The position numbers and the translations under genes were made by a program. The notes beneath the pieces were generated by a model. That model searched no databases. It saw nothing but the letters and a program-made list of their open reading frames with translations, and had not been told where the DNA came from. Positions 1 to 5,065 of a DNA stretch of 8,145 nt are shown here, piece after piece. Location of the stretch: NCBI GenBank assembly GCA_002385805.1, contig DGEF01000108.1, forward strand, positions 1 to 8,145, written 5' to 3'. The DNA comes from Peptococcaceae bacterium UBA3933. GTDB taxonomy: Bacteria; Bacillota; Peptococcia; Peptococcales; BICA1-8. The first letter of the stretch is position 1. Each line of letters opens with the position of its first letter.

Positions 1-48
1 ATTGAAGACGCGAAAATCCCGATTACGGTTAACTGGGTTCGTAAATAG
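1..48 (+). CDS. C-terminal end of an unidentified protein (partial)
   Basis: An open frame runs in from the window edge through 15 codons to a TAG stop at 46-48, giving the tail IEDAKIPITVNWVRK. That is too short to assign a family. In many Firmicutes the gene before DUF951 and rpsF is a small-conductance mechanosensitive channel (MscS type). This tail does not obviously match the usual MscS ending, so that identity would rest on gene order alone. The stop codon overlaps the ribosome binding site of the next gene, which suggests the two are transcribed together and translationally coupled. Confidence 0.6.
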   Translation: MEDAKIPITVNWVRK

Positions 49-57
49 GAGGTGATC
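48..57 (+). promoter_or_regulatory. Exceptionally long Shine-Dalgarno that sets the DUF951 start
   Basis: GGAGGTGATC is a 10-base perfect complement to the 3' end of bacterial 16S rRNA and lies three bases upstream of the ATG at 61. It overlaps the last base of the preceding TAG stop. A GTG at 52 is in frame with the gene but lies inside this site, so the ATG at 61 is the real start. Confidence 0.85.
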
Positions 58-60
58 TTT

Positions 61-267
61 ATGCCTATTCCTTTTCAAGTAGGTGACATTGTCAAAACCA
101 GAAAACAGCATCCTTGCGGTAGTGATGAATGGGAAGTAATGCGGACCGGTGCTGACTTTAGGATAAAATGTTTAAAATGTGGTCGTCAGACCTGGATAAC
201 CAGAGTGAAATTTGAAAAAGCGGTTAAAAAAATTTTGAGGCAAGCCGGAGAAACCGAAAACAGCTAG
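61..267 (+). CDS. DUF951 family small protein (YyzM-like)
   Basis: The product is 68 residues and belongs to the DUF951 family, small proteins of unknown function found next to rpsF in many Firmicutes. The family core is visible: an N-terminal 'VGDIVKTRKQHPCGSDEWEV' stretch (about residues 7-26), then 'GADFRIKCLKCGR' (30-42), then a basic helix containing FEKAVKKI (51-58). H17, C19, C37 and C40 could form a small metal-binding knuckle, which is inference. The central 'WITR' after CGR is where relatives usually carry a more hydrophobic 'VMLPR'-like stretch. The ATG at 61 was chosen over an in-frame GTG at 52 because the latter lies inside the ribosome binding site. The gene follows the upstream partial gene by 12 bases. 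Its stop codon overlaps the -35 element of the rpsF promoter. No biochemical role can be given. Confidence 0.88.
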   Translation: MPIPFQVGDIVKTRKQHPCGSDEWEVMRTGADFRIKCLKCGRQTWITRVKFEKAVKKILRQAGETENS

Positions 268-293
268 ACACCTTAAACTAAATCTGTTATAAT
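265..293 (+). promoter_or_regulatory. Sigma-A promoter for rpsF-ssb-rpsR
   Basis: TAGACA at 265-270 (5 of 6 match to TTGACA), a 17-bp spacer, and a perfect TATAAT at 288-293. Transcription should begin near 300, giving an untranslated leader of about 60 bases before rpsF. The -35 element includes the DUF951 stop codon, so the promoter lies exactly at the end of the upstream gene. Confidence 0.85.
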
Positions 294-303
294 TACTTGA
301 TGT

Positions 304-354
304 ATCCCTGCTCTATCTAAAAGATAGGGCCGCTAGTCCAAAGGGAGGAGGTGA
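304..354 (+). promoter_or_regulatory. Candidate S6:S18 ribosomal-protein leader in the rpsF 5' UTR
   Basis: The leader can fold into two stacked stems. P1 pairs TCCCT (305-309) with AGGGA (342-346). P2 pairs 310-318 with 322-330 (nine pairs, one G-T wobble, loop AAA). An 11-base bulge (331-341) remains on the 3' side, and a CCG triplet (330-332) sits where P2 meets the bulge. Published work on the Firmicutes rpsF leader describes a stem element with a conserved CCG that mimics the 16S rRNA site and binds the S6:S18 pair. The position, size and CCG agree with that. P1 abuts the Shine-Dalgarno (AGGAGGT, 346-352), which suggests translational repression. The fold was found by eye and has not been checked against a covariance model. 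Confidence 0.6.
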
Positions 355-361
355 AGACACT

Positions 362-652
362 ATGCGACCATATGAAGTGTTATTTATCGTAAAACCTGAG
401 TTTGAAGAGGAACAGGTAGATACAATTATTGAAAAGTATACTAATCTGATTCAAACAGAAGGTGGCGAAATTGTTAAAGTAGATAAGTGGGGAAAACGCA
501 AATTAGCCTATGAAATCGCTAATAAATACCGGGAAGGTATTTATACACTTATCCAATTTAACAGTGAGCCGGCGGTTGCTAGTGAATTAGATCGGGTGAT
601 GAAGATTTCTGATGAAATTATGCGTCACCTAATCAGTAAAATTGAGGAGTAA
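362..652 (+). CDS. rpsF: 30S ribosomal protein S6
   Basis: This is a 96-residue small-subunit ribosomal protein that pairs with S18 on the central domain of 16S rRNA. The family pattern is clear throughout: 'MRPYEVLFIVKPE' as the first strand, 'GGEIVKVDKWGKRKLAYEI' (about 34-52, the characteristic W-G-K-R-x-LAY motif), 'GIYTLIQF' (59-66) and a C-terminal 'DRVMKISDEIMRHL' helix. The length is typical for a bacterial S6 without the glutamate tail of E. coli. The ATG at 362 follows AGGAGGT (346-352) with a nine-base spacer. It is the first gene of a three-gene unit with ssb and rpsR, and its mRNA leader can fold into a likely autoregulatory structure. Nothing looks truncated or unusual. Confidence 0.97.
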   Translation: MRPYEVLFIVKPEFEEEQVDTIIEKYTNLIQTEGGEIVKVDKWGKRKLAYEIANKYREGIYTLIQFNSEPAVASELDRVMKISDEIMRHLISKIEE

Positions 653-653
653 C

Positions 654-688
654 AACACTCTCGATTTATTGGGAGAGAGGGGAGTGTT
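654..688 (+). promoter_or_regulatory. Inverted repeat enclosing the ssb ribosome binding site
   Basis: AACACTC (654-660) is a perfect inverted copy of GAGTGTT (682-688). The stem can be extended by T661-G681 and C662-G680, with a 17-base loop. The likely ssb Shine-Dalgarno, GGAG at 681-684, lies in the 3' arm, seven bases before the ATG at 692. A folded transcript would hide this site. There is no T-run, so it is not a terminator. It may modulate how much SSB is made relative to S6. Confidence 0.5.
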
Positions 689-691
689 CCC

Positions 692-1099
692 ATGTTAAAT
701 AGAGTTATCCTAATAGGCCGCTTAACAAAAGACCCTGAATTGCGTTATACACCTAGCGGTGTAGCCGTGGCGACCTTTACTCTTGCTGTTGACAGGCCTT
801 TTACTAACCAACAAGGTGAACGGGATACGGATTTTATACCTATTGTTGTTTGGCGAAAAGCAGGGGAAACCTGTGCCAAATACTTAAATAAAGGCCGTTT
901 AATTGCTGTTGACGGTCGTCTACAGGTACGTACTTATGATACATCGGATGGACAAAGACGCTGGGTTACAGAAGTTGTAGCTGAAACTGTACGTTTTCTT
1001 GATAAATCTAAAAACACAGATACTGAGCTAGAACAAATTGATCCTTTTTCTACTTTTGGCAGTCAAGAGGTAAGGTTTGATGATGATGTTCCGTTTTAA
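692..1099 (+). CDS. ssb: Single-stranded DNA-binding protein
   Basis: This is a 135-residue SSB that coats single-stranded DNA during replication, repair and recombination and recruits partner proteins through its C-terminal tip. The OB fold spans about residues 1-105: 'MLNRVILIGRLTKDPELRYTP' opens it, followed by 'VATFTLAVDR' and 'DFIPIVVWRKAGE', which contains the conserved W54, and 'YLNKGRLIAVDGRLQVRTY'. A short acidic linker (about 105-129) leads to DDDVPF, a conservative variant of the usual DDDLPF or DDDIPF tip. The linker is shorter than in many SSBs (Bacillus SsbA is about 170 residues), but the tip is intact, so this should be the main functional SSB. It sits between rpsF and rpsR, the standard Firmicutes order. 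Its ribosome binding site lies within an inverted repeat. Confidence 0.97.
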   Translation: MLNRVILIGRLTKDPELRYTPSGVAVATFTLAVDRPFTNQQGERDTDFIPIVVWRKAGETCAKYLNKGRLIAVDGRLQVRTYDTSDGQRRWVTEVVAETVRFLDKSKNTDTELEQIDPFSTFGSQEVRFDDDVPF

Positions 1100-1117
1100 A
1101 AAGGAGGTAAATAGATA

Positions 1118-1351
1118 GTGGTTAAGCGAGACCGTGGTCGCCGATCACGCAAAAGAGTTTGCGCTTTTTGTATCGATAAAATAGAAAATATCGATTATAA
1201 AGACGTAAACAGACTGAAAAAATATATAACTGAACGGGGAAAAATTTTGCCCCGTAGAATTTCCGGAAACTGTGCAAAACATCAAAGACAATTAACCACA
1301 GCCATTAAAAGAGCAAGAATTATGGCTTTACTACCATTTACAACAGAATAA
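1118..1351 (+). CDS. rpsR: 30S ribosomal protein S18, zinc-ribbon (C+) form
   Basis: This is a 77-residue small-subunit protein that forms a heterodimer with S6 on the 30S platform. The signature 'IDYKDVNRLKKYITERGKILPRRISGNCAKHQRQL' (25-59) and the C-terminal 'AIKRARIMALLPF' are unmistakable. C15 and C18 (CAFC) with C52 and H55 (NCAKH) form a complete zinc-ribbon ligand set, as in mycobacterial S18. E. coli S18 lacks these residues. Translation starts at GTG 1118, which has AAGGAGGT (1101-1108) nine bases upstream; no ATG fits. The gene begins 18 bases after ssb ends. The stop codon runs directly into the transcription terminator, so this is the last gene of the unit. Confidence 0.96.
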   Translation: MVKRDRGRRSRKRVCAFCIDKIENIDYKDVNRLKKYITERGKILPRRISGNCAKHQRQLTTAIKRARIMALLPFTTE

Positions 1352-1380
1352 AAAAAAGGAGCGCTTTGCTCCTTTTTTTT
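1351..1380 (+). terminator. Intrinsic terminator after rpsR
   Basis: GGAGC (1358-1362) and GCTCC (1368-1372) form a stem with a five-base loop. Flanking A7 (1351-1357) and T8 (1373-1380) runs can extend the stem and provide the U-tract. The structure begins within the rpsR stop codon. The A-run on the other side makes it potentially bidirectional. It separates the ribosomal/ssb unit from the yybS unit. Confidence 0.93.
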
Positions 1381-1396
1381 ATATAGAATTATAAAC

Positions 1397-1436
1397 CACG
1401 GATAAACACTGTTGGACACGGATTAACATAGATAAA
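1397..1436. repeat. Degenerate tandem repeat with a 10-bp period, four units
   Basis: Four consecutive 10-base units fit the consensus CACGGATAAA: 1397-1406 (perfect), 1407-1416 (CAC kept, the rest diverged), 1417-1426 (one mismatch) and 1427-1436 (CATAGATAAA, two mismatches). The period stays exactly 10 even through the decayed second unit. From memory, similar CACGGATAAA-type tracts occur between genes in other bacterial genomes, but I could not check this. No function is known to me. Confidence 0.6.
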
Positions 1437-1440
1437 GGTA

Positions 1441-1510
1441 AGTCTAAAAGAGAGCGAAGCCGAAGCAATAAAAGCTGACCGGCTGATAGGACGTCGGCCG
1501 GAGTGCGAAT
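1441..1510. other. GC-richer intergenic block with a strong hairpin
   Basis: Between the tandem repeat and the yybS promoter region lies a block of clearly higher GC than its surroundings. Its centre is a nine-pair stem: 1479-1487 with 1493-1501, five Watson-Crick GC pairs at the base, two G-T wobbles and a five-base loop. There is no T-run after it, so it is not a typical terminator. I see no open frame with a ribosome binding site. It could be a genome-specific repeat, a small RNA or a remnant of a mobile element. The sequence alone does not decide. Confidence 0.4.
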
Positions 1511-1535
1511 TTACTAGCCACTAACTGTCTATTTA

Positions 1536-1579
1536 TGTTAAAATTTTATTTAAGGACTTTAAGAATTTTTTTATAAAAT
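1536..1579 (+). promoter_or_regulatory. Candidate promoter region for yybS-gdpP-rplI
   Basis: A promoter is expected here because a strong terminator lies upstream. Two weak candidates are visible. The first is an extended -10, TG at 1536-1537 then TAAAAT at 1539-1544, with no good -35. The second is TATAAA at 1572-1577 with TTTAAG (3 of 6) at 1549-1554, 17 bases upstream. The second would leave a leader of about 20 bases. Neither is convincing alone, and the run of A and T makes chance matches likely. Confidence 0.35.
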
Positions 1580-1592
1580 ACAGTAAAGTCGT

Positions 1593-1599
1593 GAGGTGA
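1593..1599 (+). promoter_or_regulatory. Shine-Dalgarno that sets the yybS TTG start
   Basis: GAGGTGA lies five bases before the TTG at 1605. An in-frame GTG at 1596 lies within this site and has no good ribosome binding site of its own, so TTG is preferred. Confidence 0.65.
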
Positions 1600-1604
1600 A
1601 TATT

Positions 1605-2588
1605 TTGTCCAACACCACTTCCCCCAGACCCCTTTTGGAAGGTGCGCTGTTAGCAGGAATTTCGGCTATTCTTGCCTTTATCGGTACATATCTTCCTATT
1701 GCCGGAACCTTGGCTTTTTTTGTGGTGGCCGTTCCTATAATTGTAGCTATTGTACGTAATAATTTATTTACAGGTGTATTGGCCTCCATAACCGCCTTTT
1801 TATTGGTTAGTTTCCTGGCCGGACCCATTGTAGGGGTTGGGTTTTATCTACAATTTATGATTTTAGCCCTGGTTTACGGTGTTATGTTTAAAAATAAAAA
1901 AAGCGCCGGTAAGATTTTAGGGGCAGGAACTATTATTGCTATCGCCACTATGGTTTTAAATATATTTTTAATTATGGTAATCGGTCAAATTGATTTAGCA
2001 GAACAAAAAGAGGTTATTTATCAATCTATTGACCAGGTGATTAGGATTTATGAAGAATCCGGCCTGTTAGAACAATATGAAAGTCAGGGTATCAGTAAAG
2101 AAGAATTAAGAAGGATCATGACTCTTATGGTCAATAGTTTCTTGAGCGTTTTACCTTCTGTACTGCTTGTGGGCAGTGTGTTTACGGCTTTTGTTAATTT
2201 TCTGGTGGCAAGGTCTGTTCTAAATAAATTAGGCTATAAAAGCCCTGGATTTCCTCCTTTTTCTCAATGGCGTGTGTCCTGGTATGTTATTTGGGGGTTA
2301 ATTATAGGTTGGGGCAGTTACTTGCTTGGCGACATTTATCAAATGAATTTTTTTACTATTGCAGGAAAAAATATCATGATAGGGTATAGCCTTTTACTTT
2401 TGGTCTTGGGGTTATCCGTGATTTCCTTTTACTTTAAGAAATTCAAATTAACTACTTTTAGCAGGTTATTACTAATTACGCTAGGGGTATTGATGTTTCA
2501 CATAGCTGCCTTAATCATTATGTTTATAGGTATGTTTGATCTGGTTCTGGATTTTAGGAAACTAAGTTCAGACGGAAAATCTTCCTAA
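1605..2588 (+). CDS. yybS: DUF2232 multi-pass membrane protein, YybS-like
   Basis: This is an integral membrane protein of 327 residues with no demonstrated activity that I know of. It matches the YybS/DUF2232 family by position directly upstream of gdpP, by length and by topology. About eight hydrophobic segments are visible: roughly 12-30, 34-51, 56-80, 84-96, 104-127, 178-203, 226-245 and 256-278, plus a last one at 287-313. A charged hydrophilic region at about 128-172 separates the first five from the rest. The arrangement recalls small-molecule transporter membrane (S) components such as those of ECF systems, but that is only a resemblance. TTG at 1605 is chosen because GAGGTGA sits five bases upstream; a GTG at 1596 would add three residues. 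The stop is 14 bases before gdpP, so the two are almost certainly co-transcribed. A functional link to c-di-AMP signalling is plausible by context but unproven. Confidence 0.85.
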   Translation: MSNTTSPRPLLEGALLAGISAILAFIGTYLPIAGTLAFFVVAVPIIVAIVRNNLFTGVLASITAFLLVSFLAGPIVGVGFYLQFMILALVYGVMFKNKKSAGKILGAGTIIAIATMVLNIFLIMVIGQIDLAEQKEVIYQSIDQVIRIYEESGLLEQYESQGISKEELRRIMTLMVNSFLSVLPSVLLVGSVFTAFVNFLVARSVLNKLGYKSPGFPPFSQWRVSWYVIWGLIIGWGSYLLGDIYQMNFFTIAGKNIMIGYSLLLLVLGLSVISFYFKKFKLTTFSRLLLITLGVLMFHIAALIIMFIGMFDLVLDFRKLSSDGKSS

Positions 2589-2602
2589 GGGGGGAAGGGC
2601 AA

Positions 2603-4531
2603 ATGCCCCCGGGATTAAGGGATGTATTTTTAGGCTTAGTATTATGGATTTTATTTGTAATAATTTTTGAAAACTTTTTTTCTTTATCCGGCTCTTTAAT
2701 ATTAGGTTTAGTGATTTCCCTTTTAACTTATATCTATTATTTTTCAATTTTAAAAGAAAGAAGAAAAAAGACGACGGATTTAGAAAAAAAAGTTTTAGAC
2801 AAATTGCCGGTTGGGATAGTTGTCCTTAACAGTAACCAGGAAATAGTCTGGTGTAACTTACAGTTTAAAAAGATTATTGACCGTAAAGAATTTCTCACCG
2901 GAAAATTAGACCGTTATTTGCCCGGTTTACAGTTTAGAAAGCATTCTTCTATCCAAGGTTCTTTAACCCAGGAAATAAGTATTAAGGATAAAATTTATCA
3001 AGTAAATATTTTACCGTTAGATTCTGATCTAAGGCTGGTCTTTTTAAAGGACATTACCGAACAAGCCGTTTTTGTACATAAAAATCTGGTAGAAGGAATG
3101 GTCTTGGGCATTATTCAAGTAGACAACTACCCTGAAGTGCTGGAGTCCATTGAAGAAGAGAAAAAACCGTTGGTTTTGGCCGAAGTTGATAAGTTAATCG
3201 GAGACTGGGCCCAAGAGCGGGATGCTTTTCTTAAAAAATTTGCTGAGGACAGGTACCTAGTCTTCTTAACCTGGGAAGCCTTGGGCCAAGGAATGGACAG
3301 TAAGTTTGCCATTCTGGATAAAGTCAGAAACGTAACTACCGATCAAAATCCAATTACCTTGAGTATGGGTTTTGGTGTTTTAGGGGAAAGTTTAATCGAT
3401 TTGGGAAGATTAGCTACTTTAGCTTTAGAATTAGCCACAGGTCGGGGTGGAGACCAGGCAGTGGTAAAGAGCCCGGATAAGGTATGGTTTTACGGCGGCA
3501 AAACCCAGGCCCCGGAAAAAAGGACAAAGGTAAAAACCAGGGTTATGGCCCACTCTCTTCAAAATCTGATTTTAGAAGCAAAAAATGTTATAATTATGGG
3601 ACATCAAGAGGCGGATTTCGATAGCTTGGGGGCTTCTATAGGTCTTGCCGCTGCTGTGGAAAAGATGGGCGTAATACCTTATTTGGTAGTCGAAGAGAAA
3701 AGCGAAGCTTTAGAAAGGTTATTTGAGGTATTAGGCAGTGAAAATTTACAATTAAATTTTTTATTTCCCGGGGAAGCAAAAAGGAAAATAGACACCTGTA
3801 ATTCCCTTTTAATAATTGTTGATACTCATAGACCGGGAATGGTTCCTGATCATGAGTTGCTTTCTCTGGTTAAAAAGATTGCAGTCATTGACCACCACCG
3901 CCGGGGAGAAGAATTTATAGATAATGTTTCTTTAGTGTACTTAGAACCATATGCTTCTTCTGTTTCCGAATTGGTAACGGAATTAATTCAGTATTTTGAT
4001 TTTCCTTCGGAAATTGATAAGACGGCTGCTACTGCCTTATTGGCAGGTATTACCGTTGATACAAAAAATTTTATCTTTCAGGCAGGAGTCAGAACCTTTG
4101 AGTCTGCCTCTTATTTGAGAAGATTGGGTGCGGAACCTGTTCAGGTACAAAAATTATTAAAAGATACCTTGGATAGTATTAAGAAAAAAGCTATAATTAT
4201 TGAAAATTGTCAGGTATTGAAAGATAAAATAGCTGTCAGTTTTTACCCGGAACCGACTCCTGAGGCGAAGATTATCGCCGCCGGGGGAGCTGATGCTTTG
4301 CTGAATATCGAAGGAATCGAAGTTTCCTTTGTACTCTGTCCTTTGACAAATAAAAGCATCGCCCTTAGTGCTCGTTCTTCCGGGAAAAACAATGTGCAGG
4401 TTTTGATGGAACAATTGGGTGGCGGGGGACATTTGACAGTGGCCGGTGCCCAATTAAATAACGTTACTTTAGCTGAAGCCAGAGAGGTTTTAATGGAATT
4501 AATTGAAGAAAACTTTAGTGGGGAGGAATAA
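2603..4531 (+). CDS. gdpP: Cyclic-di-AMP phosphodiesterase GdpP
   Basis: This membrane-bound enzyme hydrolyses cyclic-di-AMP to pApA and so tunes potassium and osmotic balance, cell-wall stress and beta-lactam tolerance (family knowledge, from Bacillus and Staphylococcus GdpP). At 642 residues it is close to B. subtilis GdpP (659). Domains in order: two transmembrane helices (about 8-27 and 29-49), a PAS-like sensor (about 60-155, heme-binding in homologues), a degenerate GGDEF domain (about 165-300) ending in the family hallmark 'ALELATGRGGDQAVV', a DHH domain (about 325-490) and a DHHA1 domain (about 530-640). Catalytic residues are present: H334, D338 and D340 in GHQEADFD, D407 in VDTHRP, D430-H431-H432, and D486 in ITVDTKNF. 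The DHHA1 motif GGGGH is at 606-610. In the GGDEF domain the signature position reads EDRYL (215-219), so diguanylate cyclase activity is not expected. ATG 2603 follows a G-rich site (2589-2598). Confidence 0.96.
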   Translation: MPPGLRDVFLGLVLWILFVIIFENFFSLSGSLILGLVISLLTYIYYFSILKERRKKTTDLEKKVLDKLPVGIVVLNSNQEIVWCNLQFKKIIDRKEFLTGKLDRYLPGLQFRKHSSIQGSLTQEISIKDKIYQVNILPLDSDLRLVFLKDITEQAVFVHKNLVEGMVLGIIQVDNYPEVLESIEEEKKPLVLAEVDKLIGDWAQERDAFLKKFAEDRYLVFLTWEALGQGMDSKFAILDKVRNVTTDQNPITLSMGFGVLGESLIDLGRLATLALELATGRGGDQAVVKSPDKVWFYGGKTQAPEKRTKVKTRVMAHSLQNLILEAKNVIIMGHQEADFDSLGASIGLAAAVEKMGVIPYLVVEEKSEALERLFEVLGSENLQLNFLFPGEAKRKIDTCNSLLIIVDTHRPGMVPDHELLSLVKKIAVIDHHRRGEEFIDNVSLVYLEPYASSVSELVTELIQYFDFPSEIDKTAATALLAGITVDTKNFIFQAGVRTFESASYLRRLGAEPVQVQKLLKDTLDSIKKKAIIIENCQVLKDKIAVSFYPEPTPEAKIIAAGGADALLNIEGIEVSFVLCPLTNKSIALSARSSGKNNVQVLMEQLGGGGHLTVAGAQLNNVTLAEAREVLMELIEENFSGEE

Positions 4532-4534
4532 CTG

Positions 4535-4981
4535 ATGAAGGTTATTTTAAAAGAAGATGTAAAGAATTTAGGTAAAAAAGGGGAAGTGGTGGAAGTAAAG
4601 GAAGGTTATGCCCGCAACTTCCTACTGCCAAGAAATCTGGCGGTAGAAGCTAACCCCGGTAATATAAAGGAACTTAATCAGCAGAAAAAAATCCAGGCCC
4701 AAAAGGCGGAAAAAGAACGGCAAGAAGCAGAAAAGTTAGCCGAAAAGCTAAATAAGACAACTGTCCATTTACAGGTTAAAGCCGGTGATAACGGAAAACT
4801 CTTTGGTGCGGTAACAAGTAAAGATATAGCTGAGGTCTTAAGTAAAAAACATAGCTTAAACGTAGATAAAAGGAAAATTGATTTAGAAGAAAACATTAAA
4901 TCTTTAGGAGTTTATGAGGTAAAAGTTAAGCTTCATCCTCAGGTAACCGCCAATTTACAGGTGAAAGTTACCGCAGAATAA
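4535..4981 (+). CDS. rplI: 50S ribosomal protein L9
   Basis: This is a 148-residue large-subunit protein that binds domain V of 23S rRNA at the base of the L1 stalk and affects reading-frame fidelity (family knowledge). The N-terminal RNA-binding domain carries the signature 'LGKKGEVVEVKEGYARNFLL' (12-31). A long, charged, lysine- and glutamate-rich connecting helix follows (about 41-75). The C-terminal domain (about 80-148) includes 'GKLFGAVTSKDIAEVL' and ends 'TANLQVKVTAE'. The length is exactly typical. The ATG is three bases after the gdpP stop, and its ribosome binding site GGGAGGA (4520-4526) lies within the last gdpP codons, so translation is likely coupled. Pairing with gdpP and dnaB is the standard Firmicutes order. 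Confidence 0.97.
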   Translation: MKVILKEDVKNLGKKGEVVEVKEGYARNFLLPRNLAVEANPGNIKELNQQKKIQAQKAEKERQEAEKLAEKLNKTTVHLQVKAGDNGKLFGAVTSKDIAEVLSKKHSLNVDKRKIDLEENIKSLGVYEVKVKLHPQVTANLQVKVTAE

Positions 4982-4982
4982 T

Positions 4983-5018
4983 TACTTTGCTGTAGTATAT
5001 TAGAACAGTTACAAAGTG
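4983..5018 (+). other. Bulged hairpin between rplI and dnaB
   Basis: ACTTTG (4984-4989) pairs with CAAAGT (5012-5017), and CTGT (4990-4993) pairs with ACAG (5005-5008), with a three-base bulge at 5009-5011 and an 11-base loop. No T-run follows, so it is unlikely to be an efficient terminator. It might be a processing site or stabiliser separating rplI from dnaB in one transcript. I see no convincing promoter for dnaB in the 84-base gap: a TATAAA at 5028-5033 lacks a correctly spaced -35. Confidence 0.4.
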
Positions 5019-5050
5019 AGCAAAAGCTATAAACTACATTTAAATATTTT

Positions 5051-5061
5051 AGGAGTGGAGG
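5051..5061 (+). promoter_or_regulatory. Ribosome binding site for the dnaB GTG start
   Basis: The purine-rich stretch holds AGGAG (5051-5055) and GGAGG (5057-5061), ten and four bases before the GTG at 5066. An ATG at 5064 overlaps this GTG in another frame and stops after six codons at 5082-5084. Only the GTG opens the DnaB frame with its conserved N-terminus. Confidence 0.7.
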
Positions 5062-5065
5062 AAAT

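Noticed and set aside
1397..1436. DnaA-box cluster on the complementary strand of the 10-bp repeat
   Set aside because: The reverse complement contains TTATCCGTG, which shares only the TTATCC half of the DnaA consensus TTATNCACA. The other units are worse, so an origin element is not supported.
1571..1828. An 85-codon open frame on the minus strand opposite the start of yybS
   Set aside because: It lies opposite a well-supported membrane-protein gene, has a low-complexity translation and no ribosome binding site or known domain. It is a shadow of the + strand gene.
4157..4453. A 98-codon minus-strand open frame inside gdpP
   Set aside because: It covers the conserved DHHA1 coding region of gdpP on the other strand, and its translation resembles no family.
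4982..5065. Promoter or terminator separating rplI from dnaB
   Set aside because: The hairpin has no T-run. TATAAA (5028-5033) has no properly spaced -35: TTACAA ends only 13 bases upstream.
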